Positions 23,410-33,528 of a stretch of 64,000 nt of DNA are shown here, piece after piece. The position numbers were made by a program, and so were the translations under genes. The notes below the pieces were generated by a model. The model was given only the letters and a program-made list of their open reading frames with translations, was not told where the DNA came from and searched no databases. Location: assembly GCA_905221615.1 (NCBI GenBank), contig CAJNDT010002768.1, forward strand, positions 654,094 through 718,093. Reading direction: 5' to 3'. Within the stretch, counting starts at the first letter, position 1, and each line of letters begins with the position of its first letter. This DNA is from Symbiodinium sp. CCMP2592. Taxonomy: Eukaryota > Sar > Dinophyceae > Suessiales > Symbiodiniaceae.

Positions 23410-23787
23410 AAACCCTAAACCCTAAACCCTTATGATACCCTTTATAGAACCCTTAGAGGAACCCTAAACCCTAAACCCTTAAAGTACATGGAGCCTGTGG
23501 GGCTGTATGTATCGGAGGTGCTGGCTTTGCCGCAGCCCAGTCGATGGTCAGCTGGCCTTCTTCCAGGTGAACCCTGCGAAACTGAAGGCGAGCTGTGCCA
23601 AGCTTATCAAACCTCAGTCTCTCAGAGGGGCAGTATGGGTTTAGGGCTTAGGGAATAGGGTTTAGGGTATCAAACCACCCTAATTTTCGGAAAACTCCCA
23701 CATTGCTCTTGGGAGTTTCGGGAGCCTGATTCGGCTTAGGCTTTCGGGCTGAAAGCTCAGTCCTTCTCTTGTAGGGACCTACAATCC

Positions 23788-23894
23788 ATAGGGGCCTAAA
23801 TAATTACTTATGCTATTATTTTGGGGGTATCCTTATCATAATTTAAAGTCTAAGATCCCCCAAAAACTTATGCTAATCATTCAGGCCCCTATAG
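23788..23894. repeat. MITE-like inverted repeat, family H
   Basis: Ends ATAGGGGCCTAAATAATTAC and inverted TAATCATTCAGGCCCCTATA. Duplicate at 50778-50884. Confidence 0.75.
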
Positions 23895-24708
23895 TAATCA
23901 GAATTGGGTTCCTTGTAAAGGGATCTATAAGGGTTACTATAGGGGTTACTATAAGGGGTATCATGGGGATCTAATATAGCGGCCTAGATAGTTGCAATGG
24001 GGTCTGGGGGCCCATTACACTTTAATTTTTAATCAGGAACACCAGAAAAATAGCATTGGTACTTATTCAAGCCCCTATGATGACCTCTATGTTGGATACC
24101 TGGCTCAGGGTTTAAGGCTTCGGGACTTGGGATTTGGGGTGTAACGTCGTGAACAGCGCTCAACCCGGGTACTAAAGCTGACAGGATTTGCTTCTGATCT
24201 TATGCCAAGAACAGCAGATGAAACGACACATCCGAAACAAAGCGAGCCTTTGCCGAGGTCCTCATAGTGATGACCCTACTGAATGCGGACTGTTCTTTGA
24301 GCATCCCAGTTCAAGGCGGCGGTCTTTCTTCACTCACGGAACGTGGAAACCCTATCTCTCCGATAGCCACAGCCATCCACTGCTGACAGGTGCTTCTATG
24401 TTTGTCAGCATACTTGCAATGCAACAAAACAGTGCGAACTTCTCAGTATGCCCCCGTCCCCAAGCCCTAAACTCTACACCTTGAAGGGCCTGAACCCGGG
24501 ACCCGACTTTTAGCACAGCGACCGGGTTTGGGCCAGCAAGCAACTGCGGTATCTTTCTGACGATTCTTCCTTAGCTGAAAACAAGGCCCGAAAACGAGAG
24601 TCGGTCGTGAGGCTTTCCTAAAGGCTCCACTTTCTGGGCACATGGAGCCTTAGGGATTGAGGGTTTAACGAGTCTCGGCTATGGCGATTGGTGAAAATCC
24701 TCACATGG

Positions 24709-24811
24709 TAGTTTCCGAAAATAGGGGACTCTAACATATAGTATCCGAAATAGTTGGATCCTTATTATCAGGACCCCAAAATAAGGTATCCCCTGATTTT
24801 CCGAAACTCCC
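24709..24811. repeat. MITE-like inverted repeat, family B, reverse orientation
   Basis: TAGTTTCCGAAAATAGGGGA and inverted CCCCTGATTTTCCGAAACTC. The core reads as the reverse complement of the other copies. Duplicate at 51699-51801. Confidence 0.75.
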
Positions 24812-24895
24812 ATATCCAAACTGGCATAGAGCAGGGGGATGCTGGGGATACAGGCAGACTCAAAAGTAGCGAATCAAAGTCTTGCTGTACCCTGG

Positions 24896-24973
24896 GGCTC
24901 CATAGTAGTTCCTTTTGGAGGCTTCATATTTAAATCCTATAGAGTGATCCCAAAAAGGAACTACTACGGAGCC
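24896..24973. repeat. short inverted repeat related to family C
   Basis: GGCTCCATAGTAGTTCCTTT and inverted AAAGGAACTACTACGGAGCC. Duplicate at 51886-51963. Confidence 0.75.
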
Positions 24974-25421
24974 TATGTGTAAGCTGTAAACGCTCAGCGT
25001 CCTTCCTTGCGCCTCTCCTTTCGCAGGTCTTTTGGATCCAAAGCATGCCTTTGTTGTCCCGGGGCTTACGGCTTATGGTTTGAATGAACCAACAGAGGCT
25101 TAACCTGTTATTGTCGTTGGTCTATATACGTAAGTTAAGTCTAAGAAGATTACCGGTCAACTACCAAAGATGCACTTCAACTCGGTGATCAGCATCCCGG
25201 TGAGCAAGCCGGAGATCAGAAAATGCACCCAGCCTCGGCAGTGACTCTGGTCATGCGCCATACGCTTGACACCCTCTTTATTGAATTTGTCGAGGCATTT
25301 TGTACTGCTCTCCCCTCATGGTCTCGTTCTTGGGTTGCTGTTGCCGTGGGGGGTTGCCGGCTTGCCTGGGCTGGTGCGGAAGGACACAGCAACAGCAACA
25401 TAAAACTTATGCGGTACTTAC

Positions 25422-25450
25422 ATGAGTGAGTGAGTGAGTGAGTGAGCGAG
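25422..25450. repeat. (GTGA)n microsatellite
   Basis: About six GTGA units passing into GCGA variants. Duplicate at 52412-52440. Confidence 0.9.
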
Positions 25451-26513
25451 CGACTAGCTGCACGAGGTGGTGCGCGCAGCAGCCATGCCTAAGGCGCCGT
25501 TCCCTCCCGGCTTCTCAGGGGGCTCCGCAAGCGTCATTGCCCCCTCCACTTGGAGTTCCCGCTGGCGAACGCCCCAACCCCAGAAACAACGTTATGAGGT
25601 CAGCAAAGACGGCCCAGTTTGGCAAGAGGGCATGCCAACAGTACTTACATGCATGCGTGCTTACATAAATACAAACATACACATCCACGCCTGCCCGTGT
25701 TCGCACATGCTGGGGCATACAGACATACCGACTGAACGAGGAATCGAGAGTTCGAAAGCCTGAACTCTATTATAAGTGGCTAAGGCGAAACGTGGACAGT
25801 ATCAAGGGCTGAACAGCCTGAAAGGAGCTGGGAATGGCAGACCGCAAAACTCGACAGCAGTCGAACATCTGCGACCCTAAAACAACATCGAACATCAGAT
25901 CCTAGACTACAAGCAAGCATAGTATAGTTACTTTAACAGTAACCCGTGTTACTAAGTCCCATGATCCTCCGTGTAGGGAGGCAGTGGGGTGTAGGAACTT
26001 CTAAACCCACGGGTCGTAAAAGTCCAGGAGCCAGCTCGAAAGCAGGACTTCCTCAATCGGAGTCCCACGCCCACAAAACTCCAAGGAAGGGGATTGGGGT
26101 TTAGGGGGTTTAGGATTTAGGGTTTGGGATTTAGGGTTTAGGGGGTTTGGGGTTAGGGTTTAGGGTTGCGGGTGCAAAACTCCAAACTCCCAACCCCAGG
26201 CTGTGCAATGAAGATCCCTCTGGTGTTCGAAGCCCTAAAGCCCTGATACACTCTAGGGCTTATAAACTCCAACCATCAAGCCTCAAGCCCTAAACCCCCA
26301 ACTGAGCCTTACACCCCAAAGCCCTAAGCCCCTCAACCTCGAATCCCGAAGCCCTGAACCCCCAAACACCAAACCCCGAAAGCCAAAAGCCTGGCAGCGG
26401 TTTGGGTCTCCGTCGTCAGCCTCTAAGCCAATCCTGGTGTTGATCACCAGCGCGCTGAAGGTGCCAATTACACCGACACCGATGAGGTATCCGATCATGG
26501 CTTCCGATGGTTT

Positions 26514-26631
26514 ACAGTAGAAGCTCGAAAGTTGGAAACCGGATTAAGGCCCAACAGTGCTGGGATTCGCTATGCATTTACTCTTAAATGATCGAGGCTA
26601 TTGGGTGTCCAACTTTTGGGCTTCTACTGTA
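26514..26631. repeat. MITE-like inverted repeat, family F
   Basis: ACAGTAGAAGCTCGAAAGTT and inverted AACTTTTGGGCTTCTACTGT, 118 bp. Duplicate at 53504-53621. Confidence 0.8.
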
Positions 26632-27045
26632 GGGTTTCAGGGTTTTGGGGCTTAGGAACCCTGAACACTGATTTTGGGGCTGCGGGTTTAGGGGTTTATT
26701 TAGGGTTTGGGGGTTTAGGGATTCACCCTGGAAATGTGCAGGCTTTCAAGCCCTCTTTGGGGTAAGAGGCTTAGGATGGTTTAGGTGTTAGGGTGCGCAA
26801 GACATGATACCTTGTGCTATCCCAGTGGCCGCAACATGAAAGCCTGAACAATTACCAATCATCTTCCTTAGGGTTCTTCCATACGGCCTGCCCAGCTGCC
26901 TCTGCACTTCCCCATGGAACCGGAACGCTGCGGAACGATCGGTAATCTTGAGCTCTAAGTCGTGCAAGAAGGGACACATGCGAGATTTTGATACTAGGGA
27001 TCCTATCTCTGAAACTCCCAACTTTCTGGCTTCTCCAGTAGCACC

Positions 27046-27222
27046 TTCTAACCCTAAATCCTAAACCCTAATTCCTAAACCCTAAACCCTAAATCCTAAA
27101 TCCTAAACCCTGAATCCTAAACCCCTAAATCCCAAACCTCTAAATCCTTAACCCTAAATCCTAAACCCTCAATCCTAAGTCCTAAATCCTAAACCCTAAA
27201 TCCTAAACCCCGAACCCTTAAG
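27046..27222 (-). repeat. interstitial telomere-like array (AAACCCT / AAATCCT)
   Basis: About 177 bp of near-tandem CCTAAACCCTAAATCCTAAA-type heptamers, the densest telomere-like run in the segment. Roughly half the units carry the AAATCCT variant. Duplicate at 54036-54212. Confidence 0.9.
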
Positions 27223-27271
27223 CCGAATAGCCGGCTTATCGCCGATTCTGAGAAGTCTCGCTTGGGGATAC

Positions 27272-27474
27272 GGTTGTTGATATAAATCCTGCATTACCCA
27301 TAATAAGGAATATACCATAATTCCCATGGTTTATAGTAAAAGCTAGAAAGTTGGAATATGATTATCCTAAACCCTTTATGGTAAATTATAAGGTATCCTA
27401 CCCTGAAACCATATTCCAACTTTCTGGAGTTCCCTTTAGGGTCCTTGAGGTAATGCAGGATTTATATCATCAAC
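27272..27474. repeat. MITE-like family A unit with a nested family F unit
   Basis: Outer arms GGTTGTTGATATAAATCC and GGATTTATATCATCAAC are family A. Inside, at about 27327-27428, lie inverted AGAAAGTTGGAATATG / CATATTCCAACTTTCT arms of family F. The nesting is the reverse of that at 4169-4374. Duplicate at 54262-54464. Confidence 0.75.
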
Positions 27475-27730
27475 AGTATTGCAGGCGGCCAACTGCGGGT
27501 TCAGTCTTTAGAGCTTTAGGGTTCGGGCTTCCCGGCTTTAGGGTCTACATAGGGCGTTAGAGGTTTAGGGGTTTAGGGTTTACATATGAGGCCTTGGGGA
27601 TTTAGGGGTTTAGGGTTTTGGGTTTAGGGCAGGAATTAGGGGTTTCGGGTTTTTGGGGAGTCATTAGGGGTTTCGGGTTTGGGGAGTCAGGGTTTGACGT
27701 TTCAGGGTTCAGGCTTGCACGGGGTAGGTT

Positions 27731-27943
27731 TTGATGGTCAGTGCATTTGAGGCTGAGGGTCTGGTGAATTCAGGCCGTGTTCTCATCAACATGATTGCGG
27801 CTGTTCGAGAGATCAGTAACACCCACAGAGACATTTCCAAGAAAACATGTGCACTGATAAACTCACTGCCCCAAAACCCAAGGAATGTAAGAGTTGAAAC
27901 TTTCAGAATCGACTACCTTAGAAGATCCCCAAAACTTGAAAAG
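27731..27943 (+). CDS. possible exon of an unrecognised gene
   Basis: An open frame of about 70 codons reads like ordinary protein (LVNSGRVLINMIAAVREISN, later VRVETFRIDYLRR). It ends at a textbook donor: AAG followed by GTAAGT at 27944. The start is uncertain (TTG/ATG at 27731-27736). No upstream or downstream exon could be linked and no family is recognised. It may be a captured host exon in repeat DNA. An identical copy is at 54721-54933. Confidence 0.3.
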
Positions 27944-28052
27944 GTAAGTTTACAGCCAGTAAGTTACATGCCATCGGGAGTTATTCGGGCAAGCACACAC
28001 TGCAGATACCGAAGCCTTGAAGCACAAACCTACCCTAAACTCTAAGCCCTAC

Positions 28053-28140
28053 GGCTGATGATATAAATCCTGCATTACCCATAATAAGGAATATACCGTA
28101 ATTCCCATAGTTTGGGGTCCTTAAGGTAATGCAGGATTTA
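28053..28140. repeat. family A MITE interrupted by a TIR transposon (left part)
   Basis: Family A unit beginning GGCTGATGATATAAATCC, broken after CAGGATTTA at 28140, exactly where the transposon begins. Its missing right end (TATCATCAAC) is absent after copy 1 but present after copy 2 (58374-58391). Confidence 0.85.
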
Positions 28141-31100
28141 CAGAAAATAAGACATTACGGGCCCCATATTTACAGTTTTACTGTTTTTCATGTTTTTGGT
28201 TTGCTTCAGATTTGAAGCAACATCACTCGTGCACACGATATCGTTATCCTCATATGCATATTCTTAAATAGGATACTTGTACGTATACCCATACATGTGC
28301 TTGTTTCAACTGTCGACGTGACTATAGAGCAGGAGGTTTGACTCACTTCTTGGCTGGTTTAGGCCCGAAGGGCGAGAACACTGCTACTAAGGGGAAGGCG
28401 GGGGGGGAGGGGGGGGGAAAAAAAAAAAAAATCTGGAGGGGAGGGGGGGGGGGGCAGAGCCAAAAAAAATAAAAAAATCTAAAATCTATTTTTATTTTTT
28501 TGGCGCTGCCCCCCCCCCCCCCCCCAGCTTTTTTTTTTTTTTGGTTGGCCCCCCCCCCCCCCCCCCGCGCGGGGACAGCAAGGCAAGCGACAGCCAACGC
28601 CATGGTGCGCCATACTGCGGGAGCGGACACCAACCAAGAGCCACATGATTTAAACCTGGTGTCCTTAGCCCTTAGCCCATGCAAGCCTCACTGCAAGTGA
28701 GTAGATACTCTATGCCGAATATTAAGATCAATGAGATTACAAATTTACCAGATAAACATCTATAGAATCTATAAAAGACCTCAGAGACTTACTGCGTATA
28801 GAAAAGTCGATATCTGAGATTACAGCTCACAAAGATGATAAACTATTTATGACTGATGACATCATATGACGAGGAGACCTTACATTAACATACATTCGAT
28901 GGATGCGAACTCACGACACAACCACTGCCTGAGCAATGCCAGGTGGACAACCAGTTGAAGGGTCTGTCGTAGTCAAGCGATAACAACAATGCTTGATGTC
29001 GCATATGATGTGGTAGCATATGCGAGGACATACGGTCGGTATATATGCTGGATGTCAGATACATGTATGACCAGTCTCCTCGATAACATATACAACAAAC
29101 ACTGTCTTCGCCTTTCATTGACAGGTTGCGATGTAAGGAATCCGAATCCGACTATCTTTTAGGTGCATGAAAACGGGAGTTTGAATATTCCACTTGTGCG
29201 ATGTTCGAGCAACATGGTGGGCTCTGTCGGGGAGTTTACAACTGGAAATTATTATTGGTTTATGTTCCTGTGATCAGGATCGGCTACTCGCAGTAATCTG
29301 AATATCACTATACCAAAACTGGCTAGATATGGAAACAATATATCTCATGAGCACGTCATGGTGAAGTATCAATCTTCACGTGAACCATGCGCATCATAGC
29401 ATGATATGGCGTAACACACTCGTGCGCATGTAGCATGAGGTGCTAGGGAGATGCCATACGAGCTTGGCAAGCTCACGGGATGCACGAGGACATCTAAGTC
29501 AAATCTCATAGTGAAGATATGTGTCATGAGATGCTGCCTGCATCTTGCGACCTATTCATACTTAGCTGCGACTGTTGTAACTTCATGCGAGATTGGGTTT
29601 ATGTGTGAGAATAAGTCTCCGGGCTTTTAGAAAGGTCTACCGAGGGGTTTAACCAATATGTGGTGCAATCCCGCTTGCCCGCGCGGCCGGAAGGCGTAAA
29701 GGGGGAAGCCCGAACGATGCGGGCATCTTATAAGGACACATACTGCGATGATCTATACGGATGGCTCAATATCATAATGATATGTTGAAGAAATTTCCTG
29801 GTGCTCTATGTTGATATGGCCATATTCAACACATAACATGCATTTTACATCGAAGGAATGTGGCGAATATCCTGTTCAGCTGCCGGTTGGGTGCCTCAAT
29901 ATGACGGCTCCATTACTCTTGCCAAAACTGGCATGCAGCTGCCAATGTAATCTGCCATGTTTACTTCCACCACAAGAGATTCTTGACTTCTTGATGATGT
30001 CACATATTAAAAAGTTGGTTTTAGGCATAGTATAGTTCTTATACGTTTTCTTGGGTAACAGGATTTAGTTTACGGAGATATCCACAAGACACACGATGAA
30101 GTGCGTCATGGGCTTTAACAAGACCATATTAGAATGGTTGCGGCATACAGGTGCATTGCCTGCAGCATAGATATAACAAGCGGTATCGTTTACAGCTGAT
30201 GACAATCGTATGTGCGTGTCGGTGTATGTTTGTGTGTGCATGTGCAAATAATGTGTTTTCACGGCAGTCAACTTATGACTAGATGGTATGAGCAACAAGA
30301 CAGCGAAAATGATTAATATTGCAGGTGGATCTCCATATGTCTGCATATACAATAATGATAGCAAAGCACCATCTCCTTGAAAAGTATATTAACTCAATTA
30401 TATCCTTATCCTTTGGGGGCTTGTGGGCTTCAGCCGCAATGATCACTAATCTGAATAAGCCAGCATTGTAGCTGTCAGGATGTATACAGCAACATCCATG
30501 CGATGATTGTCTTCGAAGGTCGTAGGTTTTCAGTTTTCTGGGTTGGCTTCTGTGAGAAGCTATTGCAATTGAAATACACAATTCCGCACACACAGCTCCA
30601 AATACTGGACAAATTATTGGACTGGGAGCTCCGAAACAAGGACAACCAATGCAATAATAATCGCAAACAATAAATACGCTTTTGAAGGAGGTTGCACTAA
30701 ACAAGCTAGCATTCATACGAAAAAACGGTATCGAAACTGAATGTAGCAAAGACATCTATGCACATATATGTATATATGTACATATGCAAATGGATCCGGT
30801 AACACGATCCAGTTGATCGCCTGCATGTATACGGCTTGAGACGGTGGGAACTGTTTGAGCAACCTGCCTGTATGATGCCAAACTCAACTTGTCATGCTAC
30901 AGTATATGTTGGACGTCTATATCCAAAATCATATGTTACCATGCACATGATGGGGCCTGCAAAAACCGGTAGGATATGTAAGCGATTCTTTACGTTGATA
31001 TACAAAAGTCATATAGTTTGACCGGTCTTGTACATCATTCAAGGGTGGAGAAATGCACGGTTTCGCAGACGCATTGTATCTCATTTATCTGCAAGATTAT

Positions 31101-31370
31101 ACTATGAGACACAAAGAACAACCACAAGATTGAAGTGGCATTGATTTATCGGATAGTCTTCATGAGACTCCACAATGAAAGGTCGTCACACGTGCATCCC
31201 ATGTTGATTGGAAAAGTATTTCCCATATCAGGCATCAAGAGCAACAGGGTTAAGTAAGCTTGAAAACCACTAGTATGCAAATTATGACGATTGTAAGTTT
31301 TTGTAATGAAAACTCTTAGAAAACAGCATTTTGACTGGAAAATATGGGGCCCGTAATGTCTTACACTCTC
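28141..31370. mobile_element. 3.2-kb TIR transposon, copy 1 (right flank lacks the target duplication)
   Basis: The ends are inverted repeats. A 23-bp perfect block (28148-28170 and 31341-31363, starting TAAGACATTACGGGCCCC) sits 7 bp inside each end and extends imperfectly to about 60 bp. The left flank is AGGATTTA (28133-28140), but the right flank is TAAACAAA, so no duplication is seen here. The interior looks AT-richer than the flanks, and no transposase or long ORF could be recognised, so it is probably non-autonomous or badly decayed. TIRs with an 8-bp duplication fit hAT-like elements best, though the terminal bases are not canonical. Confidence 0.85.
28391..28574. repeat. homopolymer hairpin inside the transposon, copy 1
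   Basis: Long G and A runs (28399-28430, 28436-28480) are followed by T and C runs (28490-28566) in mirror-complementary order, so the strand can fold poly-G/poly-A onto poly-C/poly-T. Run lengths differ from copy 2. The first base differences between the two 17-kb copies occur here. Confidence 0.85.
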
Positions 31371-31523
31371 TAAACAAAATGGGATTCCTCCGAACATGAG
31401 GAGGCCTGCAAACTTTTTGGCAATCTTGGGCCCAAGCCAAACCCTGCAGGCATGTCAGTCTGGCCTCAGCTGCTCGGCGTGTTAATGTCTCCGCAAAAAC
31501 ATCCCCACACATCTAAATCTGAT

Positions 31524-31633
31524 AAAACCAACCAAGCTGCCACAGCTGCAACGCCAGACATCGCAACTGCCGCCGCGATGTAGAGACCTTTGGGAGGGGG
31601 TAACATCTTGCTGCATAATTGCAGGCGCAAGAC
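31524..31633 (-). CDS. possible exon with a hydrophobic segment, unrecognised gene
   Basis: One minus-strand frame reads SKMLPPPKGLYIAAAVAM and then SGVAAVAAWLVLSDLDVWG, which looks like a membrane-spanning or signal-like segment. Start, end and splice sites are not determined. It is on the same strand as the starch synthase, as expected for unidirectional dinoflagellate gene clusters. Confidence 0.25.
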
Positions 31634-32305
31634 AAAACACTAGTGTCCGTGGGAGGCTCACTCAGGACTCCAGGGAAATCTCCCTTCCGCAGAGCATCAC
31701 CGACCTGTCGTGAACAAAGCGACTACACAAGTTTCGGCCACAGTCGCCATCAAACGATGCCTGCAGCGCGAAACTAACTACAGGATGCTGCTGGTGGTCT
31801 CGGATCTTTGAGAAGAAGCTCTGCAGTTCCTGGCCAGTTCAGATTTTCTCGCGATGCCTGGATGTAGATGAGTTCTCAGAATGCTACACTGCAATCTCGC
31901 CAGCAACTCTGCGGGCAGAAAGGATGAATCTGACAGGCCAAGATGACTCCCTGATGCCTGATAACAGCGGCAGAGTGCACGAGAGCCTGTGTGAAGCGGG
32001 CTCGCACGGCGAAGAGTGATGTGCCTGGTTCAGGGCTTCTGGCCAATTCGCACCTTCACCTTTGTAAGGTTCTCGAAGGCATCTGCACCACACGATACCA
32101 AATCATCGCTGGCGACCTCGGCGGCCACACCGCCCTCCGCGCCAAACGGCTACGTGTCACAACTAAGGCCAAGTCGGCCGTGGGAAAAGGCCTCGCTGGC
32201 CTTGCCTGAAGCCAAGTCGCTACAGACCTCAAGAGTTCGATGAAGGGAAGCACACCACAAGCAGAGGATGTGCGATTAGCACGCACCCATCTCCTTGCAA
32301 AGCAC

Positions 32306-32392
32306 CTGCCAGGGAAACTTCTCGGGCACAAAGTGCTGCGCGTTGGCGTCAGCCTGGGTCGGGCTGGGATTGTTGAGCACGTAAGATCTCGA
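32306..32392 (-). CDS. possible 29-codon exon, unrecognised gene
   Basis: The minus-strand frame SYVLNNPSPTQADANAQHF followed by VPEKFPWQ is preceded by an AG acceptor (32393-32394) and followed by a GT donor after CAG. Composition and borders look like a real exon. Neighbouring exons were not found and the family is not recognised. Confidence 0.35.
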
Positions 32393-33528
32393 CTGGCAAC
32401 ACAAATGGCAACGTGCAATTTTCCCTGCAACCCGCTTCCCGAGAGAAGCACTTCCTCGCAAAGCAGCGGGGTCTCTATACTCTATGCTAGAGCCCGCGGC
32501 TTCCGGCAAGGCCGGACGGCCACACACATTTGCGAATCTGCGCTGCCTCTCTGATTCGAATCGACATCGGCATCTCTATGCACAGAGAAATCCTCGCACG
32601 GCTGAGCACCTTCACGCCCTTTTGGAGCCTTCACTCTCTGAAGCGAAAAGTGAAATGCGCAGCGGCGGCGCTTGCAGGTCTGGCTTGGACCGTCCACTTC
32701 GGGGGCCCTAGGCCTAGCGAGGGAAACGAGGCAGCGGCTTTCTTCCGAATCGAGAAAGGCGCACGCCAGTTGCTGTGATGTGTATCTGTATCTGTGTATC
32801 CGTGTATTCTGCCTTGTCCTGCATGGCTGCACATCAGATTCAGAACACTGCCTGCAAAGCTTAAAAGAAAATATGTGATTTCGATCAGTGACTTTGTCGA
32901 AGCTGTTTCTGACTCCATGCCCTTGCCGTGCCAGTGTGGCCTGCAAGGCAGCGAGGAGCTTCCTGATGTGATGAGAGCAACTCACACATCTCACAATCAA
33001 AGAGAAGAGTAGAAGAGTTGCGATACTTCGACCTCAACGGTCAGAAGTACGAATTTGAAACTGGAAAAATGAAACGTCCCAGGGCTTGGAGCATTCACTT
33101 TGGAGAGCTGCGCTGGGCTGTTTTAAGCTGTATGCGGACAGGAAAGCCTAGGCCTAGGCCTAGGCTATACAACGGCTACAGTCACGAGTGACTCTGGCTT
33201 TGTGGTTTCCAGCTTTGCAGCTTACGATGCTCGCCCAGCGGCGCGGCTGTGCGGTTGTGCCTTTGGTGCCCACGGGCAGAAGACAGCAGCGGCCTTGCGC
33301 TGACTCCCTGATGCGTCGACCTCTGACGCCAGGGCAAAAGGGCGCCTACTACAGGGCCCCTCCTAAAGACTGAAGGGGCCGCTCTTCGGGGCCGCCCTTC
33401 GGGGCAACTTCTCGCTGGTAAAATGGAAAAGACACCGGAAGATCTAGGCCCATGCGGCCCATGCCCTAACGGCCGCCCTAAGGTGAGCGAATCGAAAGGC
33501 ATCGGAAGAAACTCCGAAGGTCACACTT

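Larger units (their letters stand above)
31371..33528. other. region between transposon end and starch synthase; gene content unclear
   Basis: No complete gene could be built. Telomere-like words and MITEs are absent. Two minus-strand candidate exons are listed separately. A small CCTAGG tandem sits at 33149-33166. Confidence 0.5.

Noticed and set aside
26283-27021. Two minus-strand frames (26283-26498, 26788-27021) with ordinary-looking composition
   Set aside because: No splice sites, neighbours or family could be found. They may be gene fragments but are too weak to annotate.
29665-29745. GC-rich stretch inside the transposon resembling a structured RNA
   Set aside because: Only short, weak complementarity; no match to tRNA, rRNA or spliced-leader RNA that I can recognise.
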